From Nothopassalora personata (taxonomy: Eukaryota > Ascomycota > Dothideomycetes > Mycosphaerellales > Mycosphaerellaceae): a stretch of 64,000 nucleotides of DNA. The notes beneath the pieces are model-generated. The model was not told the DNA's origin and ran no database searches. It was given only the letters and a program-made list of their open reading frames with translations. Shown piece by piece: positions 1 to 12,939 of the stretch; within the stretch, counting starts at the first letter, position 1, and the number at the start of each line of letters is the position of its first letter. The translations under genes and the position numbers were made by a program. The DNA lies in the NCBI GenBank assembly GCA_033816765.1, contig CM066291.1, positions 2,294,001 through 2,358,000 of the forward strand. Direction: 5' to 3'.

Positions 1-430
1 GGCCAATACCCTATGCCTAACTTCGCGGCGTAGTAAACTTAATACGAGTCTTAGTAATAGAATCGCTAATAAAGGCTTCTATAACCATTTCGAGACTCGG
101 ATTCGATCTCGTAATCGACTCTTCGTGTTATTATATTAAACTGTCGTAGTTGGTTCTTTATATTAAATAGAATGACTACTATTTACTACCTATAGTATCC
201 TCCTCGTCCTTCTAAGGGGTCTAGGAGAGGCGTCGTGCTTCTATTACTAGCTCTCTCCCCTACTCTCCGAGTATAGTCGGTATCTCCTCGAGATCTAACG
301 CTACTCTTAGATTTACTAGTTTAGGGTTGCATTATATTAAATTGCTCGCGGCGCACTATATTCTTACCGCGGCAATCCCGTGCTATGTAACCTTCCTTAC
401 TATAGGCATAATATATAAGTTTTCCTTTTA
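1..430 (-). mobile_element. Inverted partial Gypsy copy (gag zinc-knuckle region)
   Basis: The reverse complement of this stretch matches about 2,290-2,720 of the Gypsy element at 1,024-7,957, including the degraded zinc-knuckle region, with many C/T and G/A differences. Similarity stops near position 430, and the left end is cut by the window. It is therefore a second, oppositely oriented, RIP-mutated copy of the same family. No frame is open. Two copies of one family in the window fit RIP, which acts on duplicated DNA. Confidence 0.85.
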
Positions 431-1023
431 CTATAGTCTCGCTTAAGGACTCCTTCTTAATCTCTCTAATCTAACTCGTAGCTAGACTCGTACGCTCTTC
501 CTTTACCTTCTTAACCGATACTTCGCTAGCTAACGTACTTACTAGCTTATTACCTAAACCTTTCCCTATAAATACTAAATTCTACTATCGAGAGGGGGCT
601 CTAAACCCCGTTAGCTACGGAGACGAAGACGAAGAGGATTAAGGGCTACTAGCTATAAGATTAATATACTCTAGAGACTCGGCGATTAGAGTTATAGTAT
701 GTCGATACGGTAAGCCACGACTCGCTAGACGCTTCTCGCTCTAGCTTACTATACTCGCTAAACGAGAAGTAGCCTAACTCGCTATAGTAGCCTAGCGAGC
801 AATACCCTAATCCGCTAGACGTACTATAGTACTCGCTACTATACTCGCTCGCTAGTCCTTAAGCTTACGCTCGCGTCGGCGGTCTACGTCCTTTATAAGT
901 TTACTAAGACTAGCTAAGGACTCGTTACTACTCGAGTCCTCTACTACTCCTCGTCTATATAGATTGTTTAAGGCTCCGCGACCTTAGTTAACCTAATACG
1001 TAACGTTAACTAGTACTTCTCGC
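431..1023 (-). pseudogene. 3' part of an integrase-core element ORF, cut off by the Gypsy insertion
   Basis: Read on the minus strand from 1,023 downward, one frame stays readable to about 560 with only TAG/TAA interruptions, as expected from RIP of Trp and Gln codons. It is rich in Ser, Ala and Arg because of many GCGAGT repeats. If one copy of the 5-bp duplication CTCGC (1,019-1,023 and 7,958-7,962) and the Gypsy are ignored, the frame joins the minus-strand frame that ends at 7,958. I infer that this is the C-terminal end of the same ORF. No function is visible in this part. Confidence 0.7.
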
Positions 1024-1410
1024 TGTTACGGTTCGGTCTAAACGGCAGCCCCGACTAGACACACGAAACACTAATTACTTGGAAACACGTGATACTGATT
1101 ATCTAGACGCACGTGACACTAATCACTTCACGGACTGATTAGTGTAATTAGTATACTCAGTAGGACTAATTAAGGTGATTATACTAAGCTATAGGCTCTA
1201 CGCCGCGAATCTCCTTTGTATTTAGGAACGCTAGAAACCCTTATAGTTCTAATGCGTTTAACTTATGTTACTATCTTACTAATTGGAATACAACTCTTAT
1301 TCCTATCATTTATCTTCGCTTAGCTTACTTTAGCCTCTCTAAAGAATAATACCGCTACGTAACTTAACTTATCTCTCTTTTGAGACTAGCCATAGAACGA
1401 GATAATAACA
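1024..1410 (+). repeat. 5' LTR of the Gypsy element
   Basis: This 387-bp direct repeat has TG...CA ends and pairs with 7,571-7,957. The differences I can see between the two copies are transitions, which fits RIP more than neutral ageing. Confidence 0.95.
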
Positions 1411-1499
1411 CTTTAAACGCCCTTAGGATAAGCGCTACTTAAGTAGCTAGTAGGGGAACACCCGCCCCTAGCGAAGTAGGAAGCATCCGCTGTGCGCTA

Positions 1500-4400
1500 C
1501 TATAATAGACTACTACGAAGGACGATAAGTCTAATAACGATAACGAGCCTACTCTAAGGAAGAACGACGTTAAGGCTACTAAGCTAGACCTCTTCTATAG
1601 AGACAGGGCTAAGTTCGACGACTAGATCAATTAGATGGATATATATCTTATATTCAACCTAGTCGATGCCGATAAAAGAACTATCTTCGCTATTACGTAC
1701 CTTCGCGGAAGTGCGCAGAACTAGATCAAACCTTACCTTAAGGAATACCTTAAAGGTATAGGACGATTAGACCCTACTAGAATGTTTAGGAGCTACGCAC
1801 TTTTTAAAGAAAAGATGAAATTAATCTTTAGAACCTCGAACGAAGTCTAATAGGCTATACGAATCATTCAACACCTAAAGTAGAAGACGTCTACTTTAGA
1901 GTATGTAGCTAAATTCGAAGAATACGGACAAATTACCGGATAGGACTAGACGGCGTTAATGACTATATTCCGACGTAGACTTAAAGACTCCGTTAAGGAC
2001 GAGTTAATAAGACACGGGGGACGGATTACTAACCTCGAAGAGCTAATAAAGGCGTCGATTAACATCGATAACTAGCTCTAGGAACGATACTAGGAGAAGA
2101 GATACGACTCTAAAGTAGGAGGAATAGTAGGATACGCTCCGGACCGTAGACCCTTAGGAGGATACGTTACGAAGGGAGAATTCTCACGACAAAGCTAGCC
2201 CTACTATAGACCACAGCTAATAGAACTAGACGTTACCTAACGAGGACGGAAGATCGATAAGAGTAGGGGCTACGGAAAGCCCTTTAAAGGAAAAGGAAAA
2301 CTCACATATTATGCCTATAGCAAAAAAGGCTATATAGCGCGAGATTGCCGCGGTAAAAATATAGTACGCCGCGAGCAATTCAATATAATGTAACCCCGAA
2401 CTAGTAAATCTAAGAGCAGCGTTGGATCTCGAGGAGATACCGACTATACTCGGAGAGTAGAGGAGAGAGCTAATAATAGAAGCACGACGCCTCTCCTAGA
2501 CCCCTTAGAAGGACGAGGAGGATACTATAGGCAGCAAATAGTAGTTATTCCATTTAATGCGAAGAACTAACTACGACAGTTCAACATAATAACACGAAGA
2601 GTCGACTACGAGACCGAATCCGAGTCTCGAAATGGTTATAGAAGCCTTTATTAGCGATTCTGTTACTAAGACTCGTGTTAAATCTACTACGCCGCGAAGT
2701 TAGGCGCAGGGTATTAGCCTTAGCAACCACGAGGAACCCTAGGAGCGACGTATAGGTAAGACGCTACGCTCCGAGAAGTGGACATCGATAAATCCTACTT
2801 TAACGAAGATAGAAGCGATAAAGAAAATTAGGACCTAGGATAGAACGGATTATAGTTACTAGAACCATAGGAAGAAAGTTAAGAAACTACCGGGCTAGAT
2901 ACTATCGAGGAAGAATAGGATCCGGAAGAATTAAGCGAAGAAGATTCCTCCGAAGGAGAAGAGAGCGACACTAACGACGACAACAAACAACTTACCTTTA
3001 CGGTAGATGTACCTAAGAAACTATACGATATGATTATCTACCTATAAAGAAGGCACGAGGAATTCCTACCTAAGATAGGTAGACGAAGGAAGCTATATTC
3101 TATTAAGTTTAATAAGATACTCGACACCCTACGAGGCATAGCCTAGGGATACCCACTTATAGAAACAACCGAGAATCTAGTGACTACCGTTATAGAACGA
3201 CTACCGATAGGAAGCCGAATAACAGGAACCGGATATCTTATACCGTTAGGAACATTTATATCGAATAAATTACGTAATATAGTGTAACACGCACGCGCAC
3301 TCTACTTAGAAACGTAGAAGATCTAGGAACGCAATAGACTATAAGTGTAGACATAGGGCAACGGGCTATAGATTCTAGCCGAAGCCTCTAGGTACGAAGT
3401 ATAGCGAACTACATACTATTCGGGAAAAGGATTAGCTCCCTAGGAATAAGCGACCGGAGGGAGTTATACAATACTTAGGCTCATACATCGACATTAAACA
3501 CAGTTTTCTAGACATAAGCAATCGTTAACGGACATAAGACTAGTGTTATAATCGACTTAGGAGCAGCGGGGAATTTTATCTCCGAGTCTTTTATAAGAAG
3601 AAACGGGTTAGCTACCCTAAAGAAGAAATAGGGTTACAAGTTAATCGCGGTAAACGGATTATCGTTACCTAGCGTAGAATAGGAGACGATACTATTGCTA
3701 CTAGCTATCTAATAGCACTACGAGAATATTACCTTAGATATTACTAATATAGCCAGTTATAACATAGTATTAGGTATGCCTTAGTTAAGAAAGCATAATC
3801 TAGTAATCAACTAGAGAAGAGGAGTACTTACATTTAGGGAATGCGATTACGTTATCGACATTTAGCCTACGTAGTAGTAGCGTTTACTAGTAGATAAGGT
3901 AAGGAAACAGCTAAACGAGATATAGCTTACGCCGACTAGAAGGATAAAAGAACTACCTTCGACCGGGATAGGAACAGAAGGAATTAAGAACCACCTTCGA
4001 CCGGGATAGACACTAGCGTAGGGCCGCCGGGTTACGAAGTTACTAGAAGTAATAGAAGTAACGCACTATCGAAGAATACTAACATCTTAGAGTTAAGTAT
4101 TCCAAAGGAGTATCGCAAGTAGTCGCGACTCTTTAAAGAGGAGAGAGGTAAAACCGCCTTACCTAAGCACCGCCTATAGGATTATAAGATTAACATTTAG
4201 CTAGGGAAAGAGCCTCTATAGGGACCCCTATATTAAATGTCTAAGAAAGAGCTATAGACCCTACGAGAATAGCTAAAGGAGAAGCTAGCTAAAGGATAGA
4301 TAAGAAGATCTACCTTAAGTGTAGGAACTCTATACATGTTCGTTCTAAAAGCAAACGGGAAGTTACGACTCGTATAAGACTATAGGAAGTTAAACGAGAT

Positions 4401-6900
4401 TACGATTAAGAACCGATACCCGCTACCTAATATCGAAGAAGTATAAGATAGATTAACCGGATCGGACTAGTATACGAAGATTAACCTACGAGATGCCTTC
4501 TATGCTATACGAATAGTAGAAGGAGAAGAATGGAAAACCGCTTTTAGAACAAGATACGGACTCTACGAATTCTTAGTTATGCTAATAGGATTAACTAACG
4601 TACCCGCATCCTGCTAGGACCTTGTAAACGAAACACTTAGAGACCTACTCGACGTATACGTTATCGCCTATATAGACGACATACTAGTCTATACAAAAGG
4701 ATCCCTATAGGAACATATAAAACAAGTCTAGGACGTCTTCAAACGACTTACGCAATTAGGATTCAAGACGGCACCCGAGAAATGCGAATTCTATAAGAAA
4801 GAAGTTAAATTCTTAGGCTTCATTATTAGTAATATAGGGATAACGATCGACCCTACGAAGACATAGTCAATTAGAGAATAGCTAGAACTAAAACCAGTTA
4901 AGGACGTACAATCATTCCTTAGACTAGCGAACTACAACCGGAAATTTATTAAGGACTACGCGAAAATAGCAGCACTAATAACGATACTTACGAGAAAGGA
5001 CGTCACTTAGAAATGGGGAAAGGAACAGACTAAAGTATTTAAGAAACTTAAGGAACAATGCGCTTTAGCCCCTACGCTTCGATTATTCGATAGTAGTAAG
5101 GAAGTCCACATCGAGACCGATGCGTCTAATATAGCAATAGGCGCGTGTCTAACGTAGACACACGATAGGTAGAGACACCTAGTAGCCTATTACTCCCGGA
5201 AAATAACTATAGCGGAACAGAACTACGACATCTATAACAAAGAGCTTCTAGCTATTGTTGCTACTATATAACATTAGAGAGTATATGTCGAGGGCCTACC
5301 GAAGTTAACGATTCTTTCTAACTATAAGAATCTTACGTACTTTACGACGACGAAAGAACTTACCCGAAGGCAAGCCCGCTGGTCGGAGCTACTAGGACAG
5401 TATAAGTTCGAAATTAAATATACTCTAGGACGAGAGAATGGCCGCGCCGACGCGCTAAGCCGAAGAAGCGACTATATAGAAGAAAAAGAACTAGTGTAAC
5501 ATAAGATATTAAAGACGAACCCCGACGGAAGTCTTAGTACTAACACAAGAGAATTTAACAACATCGTACGGATATTAGGCGATAGGGACGAACAATTCCC
5601 TATATCGCAAGGAAAATACTAAGTACCTAAGGATCGAGAAGAAGAATGTATACGACAACATTACGACGGACTAACATATAGGCACCCTAGAACTTCGAAA
5701 ACAATGGACCTAATATAACGCAGTTTCTTATTCCTATAGATAAGACTTAAGGTGTTACGCTACATTAAACAATACGCTACATTAAACAATGCGTACACTG
5801 CTAACGAAACAAGGCTACGAGACATGCAAAATACGGTTACCTACAGTTTAGGACACTACTGACGAAACCATAGGACGAAGTTATAATAGACTTTATTACG
5901 AAACTCCCACCGTTAAAAGATTAAGTTACGAAATAACTATACGACATAATACTAGTTATAGTTAATAGACTTACGAAATACGTACACTTCATTCCTGCAT
6001 TAGAAACGTACAATGTAGAGCAGCTCGGATACCTCATACTAGATAGACTTATCCGATACTACGGATTCCCTTAAGCGTTTATAACGGATAGAGATAAGCT
6101 ATTTACATTAAACTACTAGAAGACGCTTATAGGAACGATCGGAATTAAACATAAGCTATTAACAGCATATTATCCGGAAATAGACGGACAAACCGAAAGG
6201 ATGAATTAAACGCTAGAACAATACCTACGACACTACATCAATTATGCATAAGACAACTAGGTCTCATTACTACTAATAGCGCAGATTGCACTAAACAACC
6301 ATAAATTAGAGACAACTTTAACAACACCATTTTATGCGAACTTTAGTAAAGATCCTAACCTATTTAGAACACCTAGATCCTACCTATAAGCCGAAAGAGC
6401 AATCGTAATGACGGATACTCTTAAGGAAGTGCATAAAGAAACACGTAAGGCGATCGAAGATGCATAACATAAACTGTCTTAATAACGGTAGGACACGAGA
6501 AAAATGGCACCTCTACTAAAAGAGGGGGATAAGGTCTATCTCCTTACAAAAAACTTAAGAATAAGAAGACAGACTAAGAAACTAGATCACGTTAAGGTCG
6601 GACCATTTTTTATCGACAAAGTTATAGGACTAGTTAACTACCGCCTACGACTACTACTAGACGCAAGAATCCACCTAGTCTTCTATATCTCTAAGTTGGA
6701 ACCCGTAGACGCTAAAACACCCTGCTAGGAGAGCTTCTATTTCGAACCGGAAGTAGAAAACGAATTCGAAGTCGAAAGAATCCTAGATAAGAAAGGTCAG
6801 CGATACCTTATTAAATAGAAAGAATACGACGAATTAGAAAATACCTAGGAACTAGAAAAGAACCTACAAAACTGTTAATAAAAGATCCGAGAATATCATA
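1500..6900 (+). pseudogene. RIP-inactivated Gypsy gag-pol reading frame
   Basis: Ignoring TAG/TAA stops, the plus strand encodes a Gypsy polyprotein: a gag segment near 1,600-1,900, a zinc knuckle near 2,310, protease near 3,545, the reverse transcriptase core with YIDDILVY near 4,669, RNase H near 5,080 and integrase to about 6,500. The only open stretch left is 6,504-6,728, which encodes the GPY/F-like integrase C-terminus. The chromodomain (about 6,770-6,865) has its aromatic-cage Trp codons changed to TAG. Chromodomains typically steer chromoviruses to methylated-H3K9 chromatin. Boundaries are approximate because no frame is intact. Confidence 0.9.
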
Positions 6901-7570
6901 AGAAAAACAAAGACCTACAAGTCAACTAGTAGGGAGTAGTTCGGGTACCTCCTAGAACTCGTTACCGAGACCCTTAATAGCACCCTATGTACCTAGTAAC
7001 AAGTTGAGAGCTAGACCCTTATAAGGGATATCCGAAGGAAGCAAAGAAGCCTCTTCTATCTCCTACTCCTCGATCTCCCTTTCCTTAACGGAAATCGCCT
7101 CCTTGGTACGACGATCTACTAGATCCATCTACTAACGTAAGCGCTCCTCGCGCGCGCGAGCAATCTTTAGATCCTCGAGAGCCTTCTTATAAACCCGTAT
7201 CGCCTCCTCCTAAGCGGACCGAGACTCCTGGATTTTCTAACGAAGACGAGCCTTCTCCTCTACTAACCTCTTAAACTCCGACTAAGTTACTCTTACATCG
7301 CACCTTTAGCCGCGACGAAGACACTTACTACACTTCCCGGAACGAATATACACCTTGTACACGCGACTATGCTTTTTATACGTTAAGCATTTCTTAACTA
7401 TAACTTCTCCCGCGGATTTAACGAACTCGTAGAGACGGCGGCGACGGATAGTACTAGAAGGGCGTTAGTAGATAGGCATCGCAAAGGGAAGAAGCTATAC
7501 GCGAATACATAGAGGATACCGTTCGTTATAAGTAAGCTTAAGGGACTAAGCTAGGCTAGAAGGGGGATAG

Positions 7571-7957
7571 TGTTACGGTTCGGTCTAAACGGCAGCCCCG
7601 ACTAGACACACGAAACACTAATTACTTAGAAACACGTAATACTAATCATCTAGACGCACATAATACTAATCACTTTACGGACTAATTAGTGTAATCAGTA
7701 TGCTTAGTAGGACTGATTAAGGTGATTATACTAAGCTATAGGCTCTACGCCGCGAATCTCCTTTGTATTTAGGAACGCTAGAAACCCTTATAGTTCTAAT
7801 ACGTTCAACTTATGTTACTATCTCACTAATTGGAATACAACTCTTATTCCTATCATTCATCTTCGCTCAGCTTACTTTAGCCTCTCTAAAGAATAATACC
7901 GCTACGTGACTTAACTTATCTCTCTTTTAAGACTAGCCCTAGAACGAGACAATAACA
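7571..7957 (+). repeat. 3' LTR of the Gypsy element
   Basis: This is the same 387-bp length as the 5' LTR. It is preceded by the polypurine tract at about 7,558-7,570 and followed at once by the CTCGC target duplication (7,958-7,962). Confidence 0.95.
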
Positions 7958-10661
7958 CTCGCCTATCCTTCGCGTTCTAGACACCCTTAGTATACGGTAT
8001 TAACATGTCCTCGAGATCTCGCTCTCGTAGGCTTAATTTACTTAGAAGAATAGGTGCATTATCTTTAGTAGCTTTTACGAAGAGGAAGGGCGGTATAGTA
8101 TAAGGACGTATAAGCTATAGGCCTAGCTTATCCGCGCCTTCTTAAAAGACGAGGTTATAAAGCTAGGTTATCGTATCTACTACTTTAGCTAAAGACGACT
8201 CGTAGCGAGTCTATCGTCCGGTAATTTGCTACGCGCTAAGGAGCTTATGCGGCTAATACTCCTATGTCTTAAGGTCCCCCTTACGTTTAATAGTAAACGG
8301 TACCTTATATAGCTTAACGGATATTATTAGGCTAGGTCCCCTAGGCGGTTAAGATAGCTTTTCGGCTTTACCCTAGACTAACGAGATAGGAACACTTATG
8401 CTACGAGCCTTAATAATACTAGTCCGTAGGCCCTAAGTAGCGCTCGATAACGGATCAATTCTAGCATTACTAAGCTAGCGAACATAAGTCTACTTATTGC
8501 GAGCGAGTACCTTATTAGCCCGACTATAGCTACTCGCTACGAGTAATGTATAAAGACCGTATCTAGTAGTGCCGTTCGGTTTCGAAGGGGTCTCGGTACT
8601 AGGAATCGGCGATAAGGGTAAAGGCGGACTCGTTACGGACTCGCTAGGCTCGATAAAGGCTAGGTTAGGTATACTACATTTACTACACCTTAGTAGATAG
8701 CCGTAGACCTCGCTATAAACTAGAGAAGTCTTTACTTACTTATATATGTAAAGATCGTCCTAAGTTAGAGCTAATATAATGTTAGAAGTAGTAGGAAAAG
8801 ACTCGTAGGAAAAAGGACGTAGGACGTAGACTCGTTACTATATAACCTATAATAGCTTACCGGCTTAAGTAAACAAGTCTATTGTTCGTTCCGTTAGCTC
8901 TAATTCGTTAAGGCGAGTAGGCGGTATATACTTAGCGAGTCCCCCTCTACCTCGGAGATATTACGTAGTCTCGTTTCGTAGATACTAATAGGCGTAGACA
9001 TACAATTTCTTAGGGCCTAGGCTAGGGCCGGCCTTGCTACCGTCTAGTATTAATAGATAGCTAGTAGTAGTAAGCTTCTTATTAACCTACTCTAGCGTTA
9101 GAGGCGGTAAGTATGTAGTAAGGTCTATAAGGTATTAGCTATAGGATTTGTAGACTCGGTTAAGTAGAAGTAGTAGCGAGTCCGCACTTAAGCTATAGCG
9201 AGTCCGCACTTAAGCTATAGCGAGTCCGCACTTAAGCTATAGTAAGTCTATACTTAAGCTATAGCGAGTCCTCCCTTAGCTAAGCTAGGACTCGTAGCTA
9301 TAGTAGCGCTAGACTTGCTACTATAGACACCCCGGATTAACGTACCGCACTAATCGACTCGCTCCTTCCACTAGCGAAGCTCCTCGTTCTTTAGGTTAAG
9401 TAGATGCCTATATAGTCGTGCTCCTTTTAACTCTAGGTAGTTATATAGGATATCCGGTATACCGTTTATATACGATTCTAGGTTATAACGACGGATACGA
9501 TAGCGGTTCTACTCGTTAACGAACGATAATATAACACTTCGAAGGATTAGAATATAGATAGTAGCGAATGCTATCCTATCTACGGCTAATGCTTCCTTAA
9601 AGAGTCCTATTGTAATATACTAATTAAAGAGGTCTCTCTAGCGATTAAATGTAGCCTTAGTACCCTCGCCCTACTAGTGTTCGATAGTTTAATTGCCCTT
9701 ACTTAAGGTGTACTAGAAGGCCTTATCGAACGTAAGTAGATTACTAGCGAGTCGCTCTCGGACTCGTAGATAGGCATCGGCTAGTATAGGCGTCTTAACG
9801 CCCTAATTAGATCGTACGCGATTTAGCACCCTACTACCGTAATGTATTACTCTAACGTATTAAGCAAATATAGAGAACTTCGTCTTCGCTATAGGCCCTA
9901 TATAGTACTAGATAACCCGCCGAGAGTAGACGTTAATATAAGCGTAGATCTATATCTTAAAGCGCTCGTATTTTAGAAAGGCATCGATTAACTAGACGTC
10001 GTTAGGACCTTCTACTTTTAGCCTCGTATACCGCGGTGTTATAGGGTCTCGCATTATAGGATTATAAGAGATAAAAGAGACAGGGTTAATCGTACGAGCG
10101 AGTGTCCTAATACGGTCGCTAATAAAGTTAGTAAGTCTAGTCTACGAGTCTATAGACACCGAGTCTATCCTACCGTCTAATAATATAATAACTCTTACGT
10201 AGCTCTCTTACTAGCTTACGATAGCCCTAGTCTTACTAATAGCTACTACTTATAACTTCCTAAAGGACTCGCTATATCTTAGGCTCTATAGCTAGAGCTT
10301 ATTCTTTACTAAGACTACGCTTTAATCTAATACCTCTTCGTAGCTCTTAATACTAGCGAAGGGTAAGGTCGAATCCATTAAGGCGGAGGATAGCATAAGA
10401 CTCGCTATCGTCGAGGCTATATTTCTAGAATAGTTCCTCGACTCGCTAGCGTAGCTCGGCCTAGCGAGCCTAATTATAAGCCTAATTATCCTCGCGAGTC
10501 CCTCGCTACTCTACGAGTCGCTAGCGGAGGGTCCGTCCGCTAATTCGAACACCGTAGAGATTAAAGAGGTTGTCTTGAATAGCTACCTATGTAAATTTAG
10601 CGGTAGTCTATAGCTCGATATCGATACGAAAGGGCTCTAGATCGATCGCTAGACGTAGCAT
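7958..10661 (-). pseudogene. RIP-degraded integrase-core (rve) transposon protein, 5' and central part
   Basis: Minus strand, probable ATG at 10,661. With TAG/TAA read through, a single frame runs downward. It has a basic, helix-rich N-terminal region (about 10,660-10,150) and an rve/DDE-type core (about 10,045-9,580). The core contains a DAF segment (first acidic residue), a polar strand resembling the AYI-VYSRRVI stretch of fungal integrase-core proteins, an Arg-Ser-Asn site where Asp is expected, and a TIEH-WW motif carrying the Glu. A long low-complexity tail is interrupted at 7,958 by the Gypsy and continues at 1,023. The family resembles the integrase-core-domain proteins common in fungal genomes. 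That assignment is by motif recognition only, and no terminal repeats were found. Confidence 0.75.
9177..9264. repeat. 22-bp tandem repeat, four units
   Basis: Three identical units and one diverged unit of CGAGTCCGCACTTAAGCTATAG lie head to tail at 9,177, 9,199, 9,221 and 9,243, followed by a partial unit. They lie in the degraded integrase-core ORF. The diverged unit differs mainly by C/T changes. This is a simple minisatellite; the unit is not spaced like a CRISPR. Confidence 0.9.
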
Positions 10662-11149
10662 TATATAAAGCAATGTAGCGAGTGTGCTGTTAGATAAATA
10701 GCGAGTCTATAAGACAAATAGCGAGTCTATAATAATGAGGATTGAAGATTGCGAATTTTAAATGCGGGTATTTACCGGTTTTATAAGCCTAGGCTACTGT
10801 CTATACCTCGAAATTTGTTAATATCCTTATAACTTTTACAATATTGTACTTACGGATATAAAACTTTCGTAATGCATAGATCTCTACCCTTTTACTATGT
10901 ATTAGAAGTATTATAGATATCCGGTAGAAAGTAAAGAAATTATACGTCGATTCCTAAAAGCTCTAGAAATTCTACGACCCGGGCGAACCCTAAAACGCGG
11001 AGTAGGGTTGTATTATGCTTCTAAGGTTCTCGTACCTACCCCCTATAGCCTCGGCGCGGGATATAGGAGATCCTCGCACCTAATTTTAGCTATGCGCATC
11101 TCCTCTATCCTAATGCACCTTACTGTCGCTATCGTCTCGAATGAAGCCG

Positions 11150-12430
11150 TTATAATAGCTATATAGGCTAGTCCTAGGTGTTGTTAGCTATACTAGATCT
11201 ACGCTAGTTACTACTATATTAGATTAACGAGCTCCGCGACTACTTTACTAAAGGCCTATCGAGCCGTCGTATTTACTACAAGACATAGATTAGCCGTCGC
11301 TATATCGATAAGATTCGAGCGAATATCGAGCTATTCGGAGAGCCGTATCTAGTATAGTAGAAGAGAGGGCCGCTAAAGCTACTATCGCTATAGTAGCTTA
11401 AATATATGTACGACTTCTTAAAGGATCGACCTACTGCTTATCTAGACGAGATCGTGTAGTTTATCTACGATAAGTTTGATCTTATACTCTCTACATAGGC
11501 GGTTAGTAACTACATCTATAACGAGCTTTACTTCTCGTAGAAGAAGACATAGCGTCGCGCGCTCGAGGCGAATTAGATACTACGTAAGGACTTTAGAGAG
11601 AAGTAGATATTCATGCTAGTAGACTAGGTGTGTTACGTAGATAAGAGCGCGTCGAATAAACGTACTAGTTAGCAAAAGTATAGATAGTTAGAGGTGGATA
11701 CACCTACTATAGATTACGGTAGATCTAAGCGCTCGAAGAGGTAGTTAGTGTTACTAGCGATAACTACTTATAGCTATCTAGCGGACCCGCTTATATATTA
11801 GGGCTCAATTAAGAGCGACATGTTCGAAGATTAGCTTAAATTAGTAGTGTTGCCGTAGCTAAAGAGAGGGATGTATCTAGTAATGGATAACGCGTCTATT
11901 TATCGTAGTGTACGTATAAAGGAGCTCTACGACACTACTAGTATTAGGCTTAAATATCTACCGCTATACTTACTAGACTTCAACCCTATTAAGTTGTCGT
12001 TCTTATCGCTAAAGGCGTAGGTGAAGAAGAACATTACTAAGGCTACTACGTACGACACCTTCGGCCACTTTATAGCACACGCGTTAATAGAGTGTAAGAT
12101 CGAAAGGGTAGTACCTACTTAGTTCTAGTAAAGCGGCTATCGATAAGTATGTATCCACCTCTTAAAGGCCGTCTCTTTCTTAAGATAGTCCTTAATTACT
12201 AACACCCTTATAGACAGCTAAAGGACGAAGCCGCGTATCGCGTTTACCGAATTCTATAGCTCTATTACCGCGCTCTATATCGCTTCGATTCTAGCGTCTT
12301 CGAACGGCGGAGGTAAGGAAGGCGGCGGCGACAGTAGTAATAAAGGAGGTAGTTCTTATTTAATAGGCGGTAGTAAAGAAGGTAGTACTAAAAGTGTCGT
12401 TACTTGTAAGTACGTTCGAGGTCGCTATAA
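11150..12430 (+). pseudogene. RIP-degraded Tc1/mariner (DDE_3-type) transposase
   Basis: The plus frame with TAG/TAA read through gives a helix-turn-helix-like N-terminus (about 11,210-11,340), then VMDNASIYRS near 11,880 (second catalytic Asp), then YLLDFNPIK at about 11,968-11,993. Functional relatives have Glu after FNPI. Here GAG has become AAG at 11,991-11,993, so the third catalytic acid is lost. The LKAW-VKK motif follows. Order and spacing fit fungal Tc1/mariner transposases. Possible inverted ends near 10,985 and 12,465 share only a short CCGCG/TTTTAGG core, so I do not claim termini. Confidence 0.8.
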
Positions 12431-12939
12431 AGGGAGAATATCGATGTCGTGCTAGGAGTAAAATTAGCTATCCGCGGTGTTTTAGGTAAGTAGAGACTAG
12501 TTCGGACACATTAGTTTCTTAGTAAGGCTAGTTTTAGTAGTAAATCGATCGAATTTATTACTTTTAAAAACGATGTCGTCTTAGCCTATCTCTATCTACT
12601 CGAGCATCGCTAGTAAAGCATTCGGGAAGAATCTTCCCGGGAATTCTTCGGCTCCCGCGGAACATTAGGGTCTAACGGCTTTACACGATATTACCTAACA
12701 ACTATAACACCTCTTCTTTAGATATTTATATATTCTTTCGTTCCTCGGTGAGCGCTGCTATATAAAAAAAAGTTGGAGCGAAACGAATGCGTAGTTGTCG
12801 GGCTATAAAGTATAAACCTATCTTCCCGACCTTCTCGGATTTAGGGTCTAAGATGCTCGAAGATAGCCGTTAAGATAGTTATTATTTCTAGCTTTACCTC
12901 ATTATCTTAACACTAACACGATAATAATAACACCTTATA

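Larger units (their letters stand above)
1024..7957 (+). mobile_element. Full-length RIP-degraded Gypsy LTR retrotransposon (chromovirus)
   Basis: The element is bounded by two 387-bp LTRs that start TGTTACGG and end AATAACA, with a perfect 5-bp target duplication CTCGC at 1,019-1,023 and 7,958-7,962. The interior reads, in order, gag with a degraded zinc knuckle (about 2,310-2,360), aspartic protease (about 3,545-3,590, DLGA in place of the usual DSGA), reverse transcriptase (YIDD at 4,669-4,680), RNase H (about 5,080), integrase (about 5,700-6,700) and a C-terminal chromodomain (about 6,770-6,865). A purine-rich tract (AGAAGGGGGATAG) sits against the 3' LTR. Stops are almost all TAG/TAA. 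The element is dead but structurally complete. Confidence 0.95.

Noticed and set aside
9177..9264. CRISPR-like repeat array
   Set aside because: Units are contiguous with no spacers, in a fungal transposon relic; it is a minisatellite.
12626..12649. Inverted repeat GAAGAAT...ATTCTTC around CCCGGG
   Set aside because: It is a short palindrome without flanking target duplication or pairing partner; not enough to call a transposon end or terminator.
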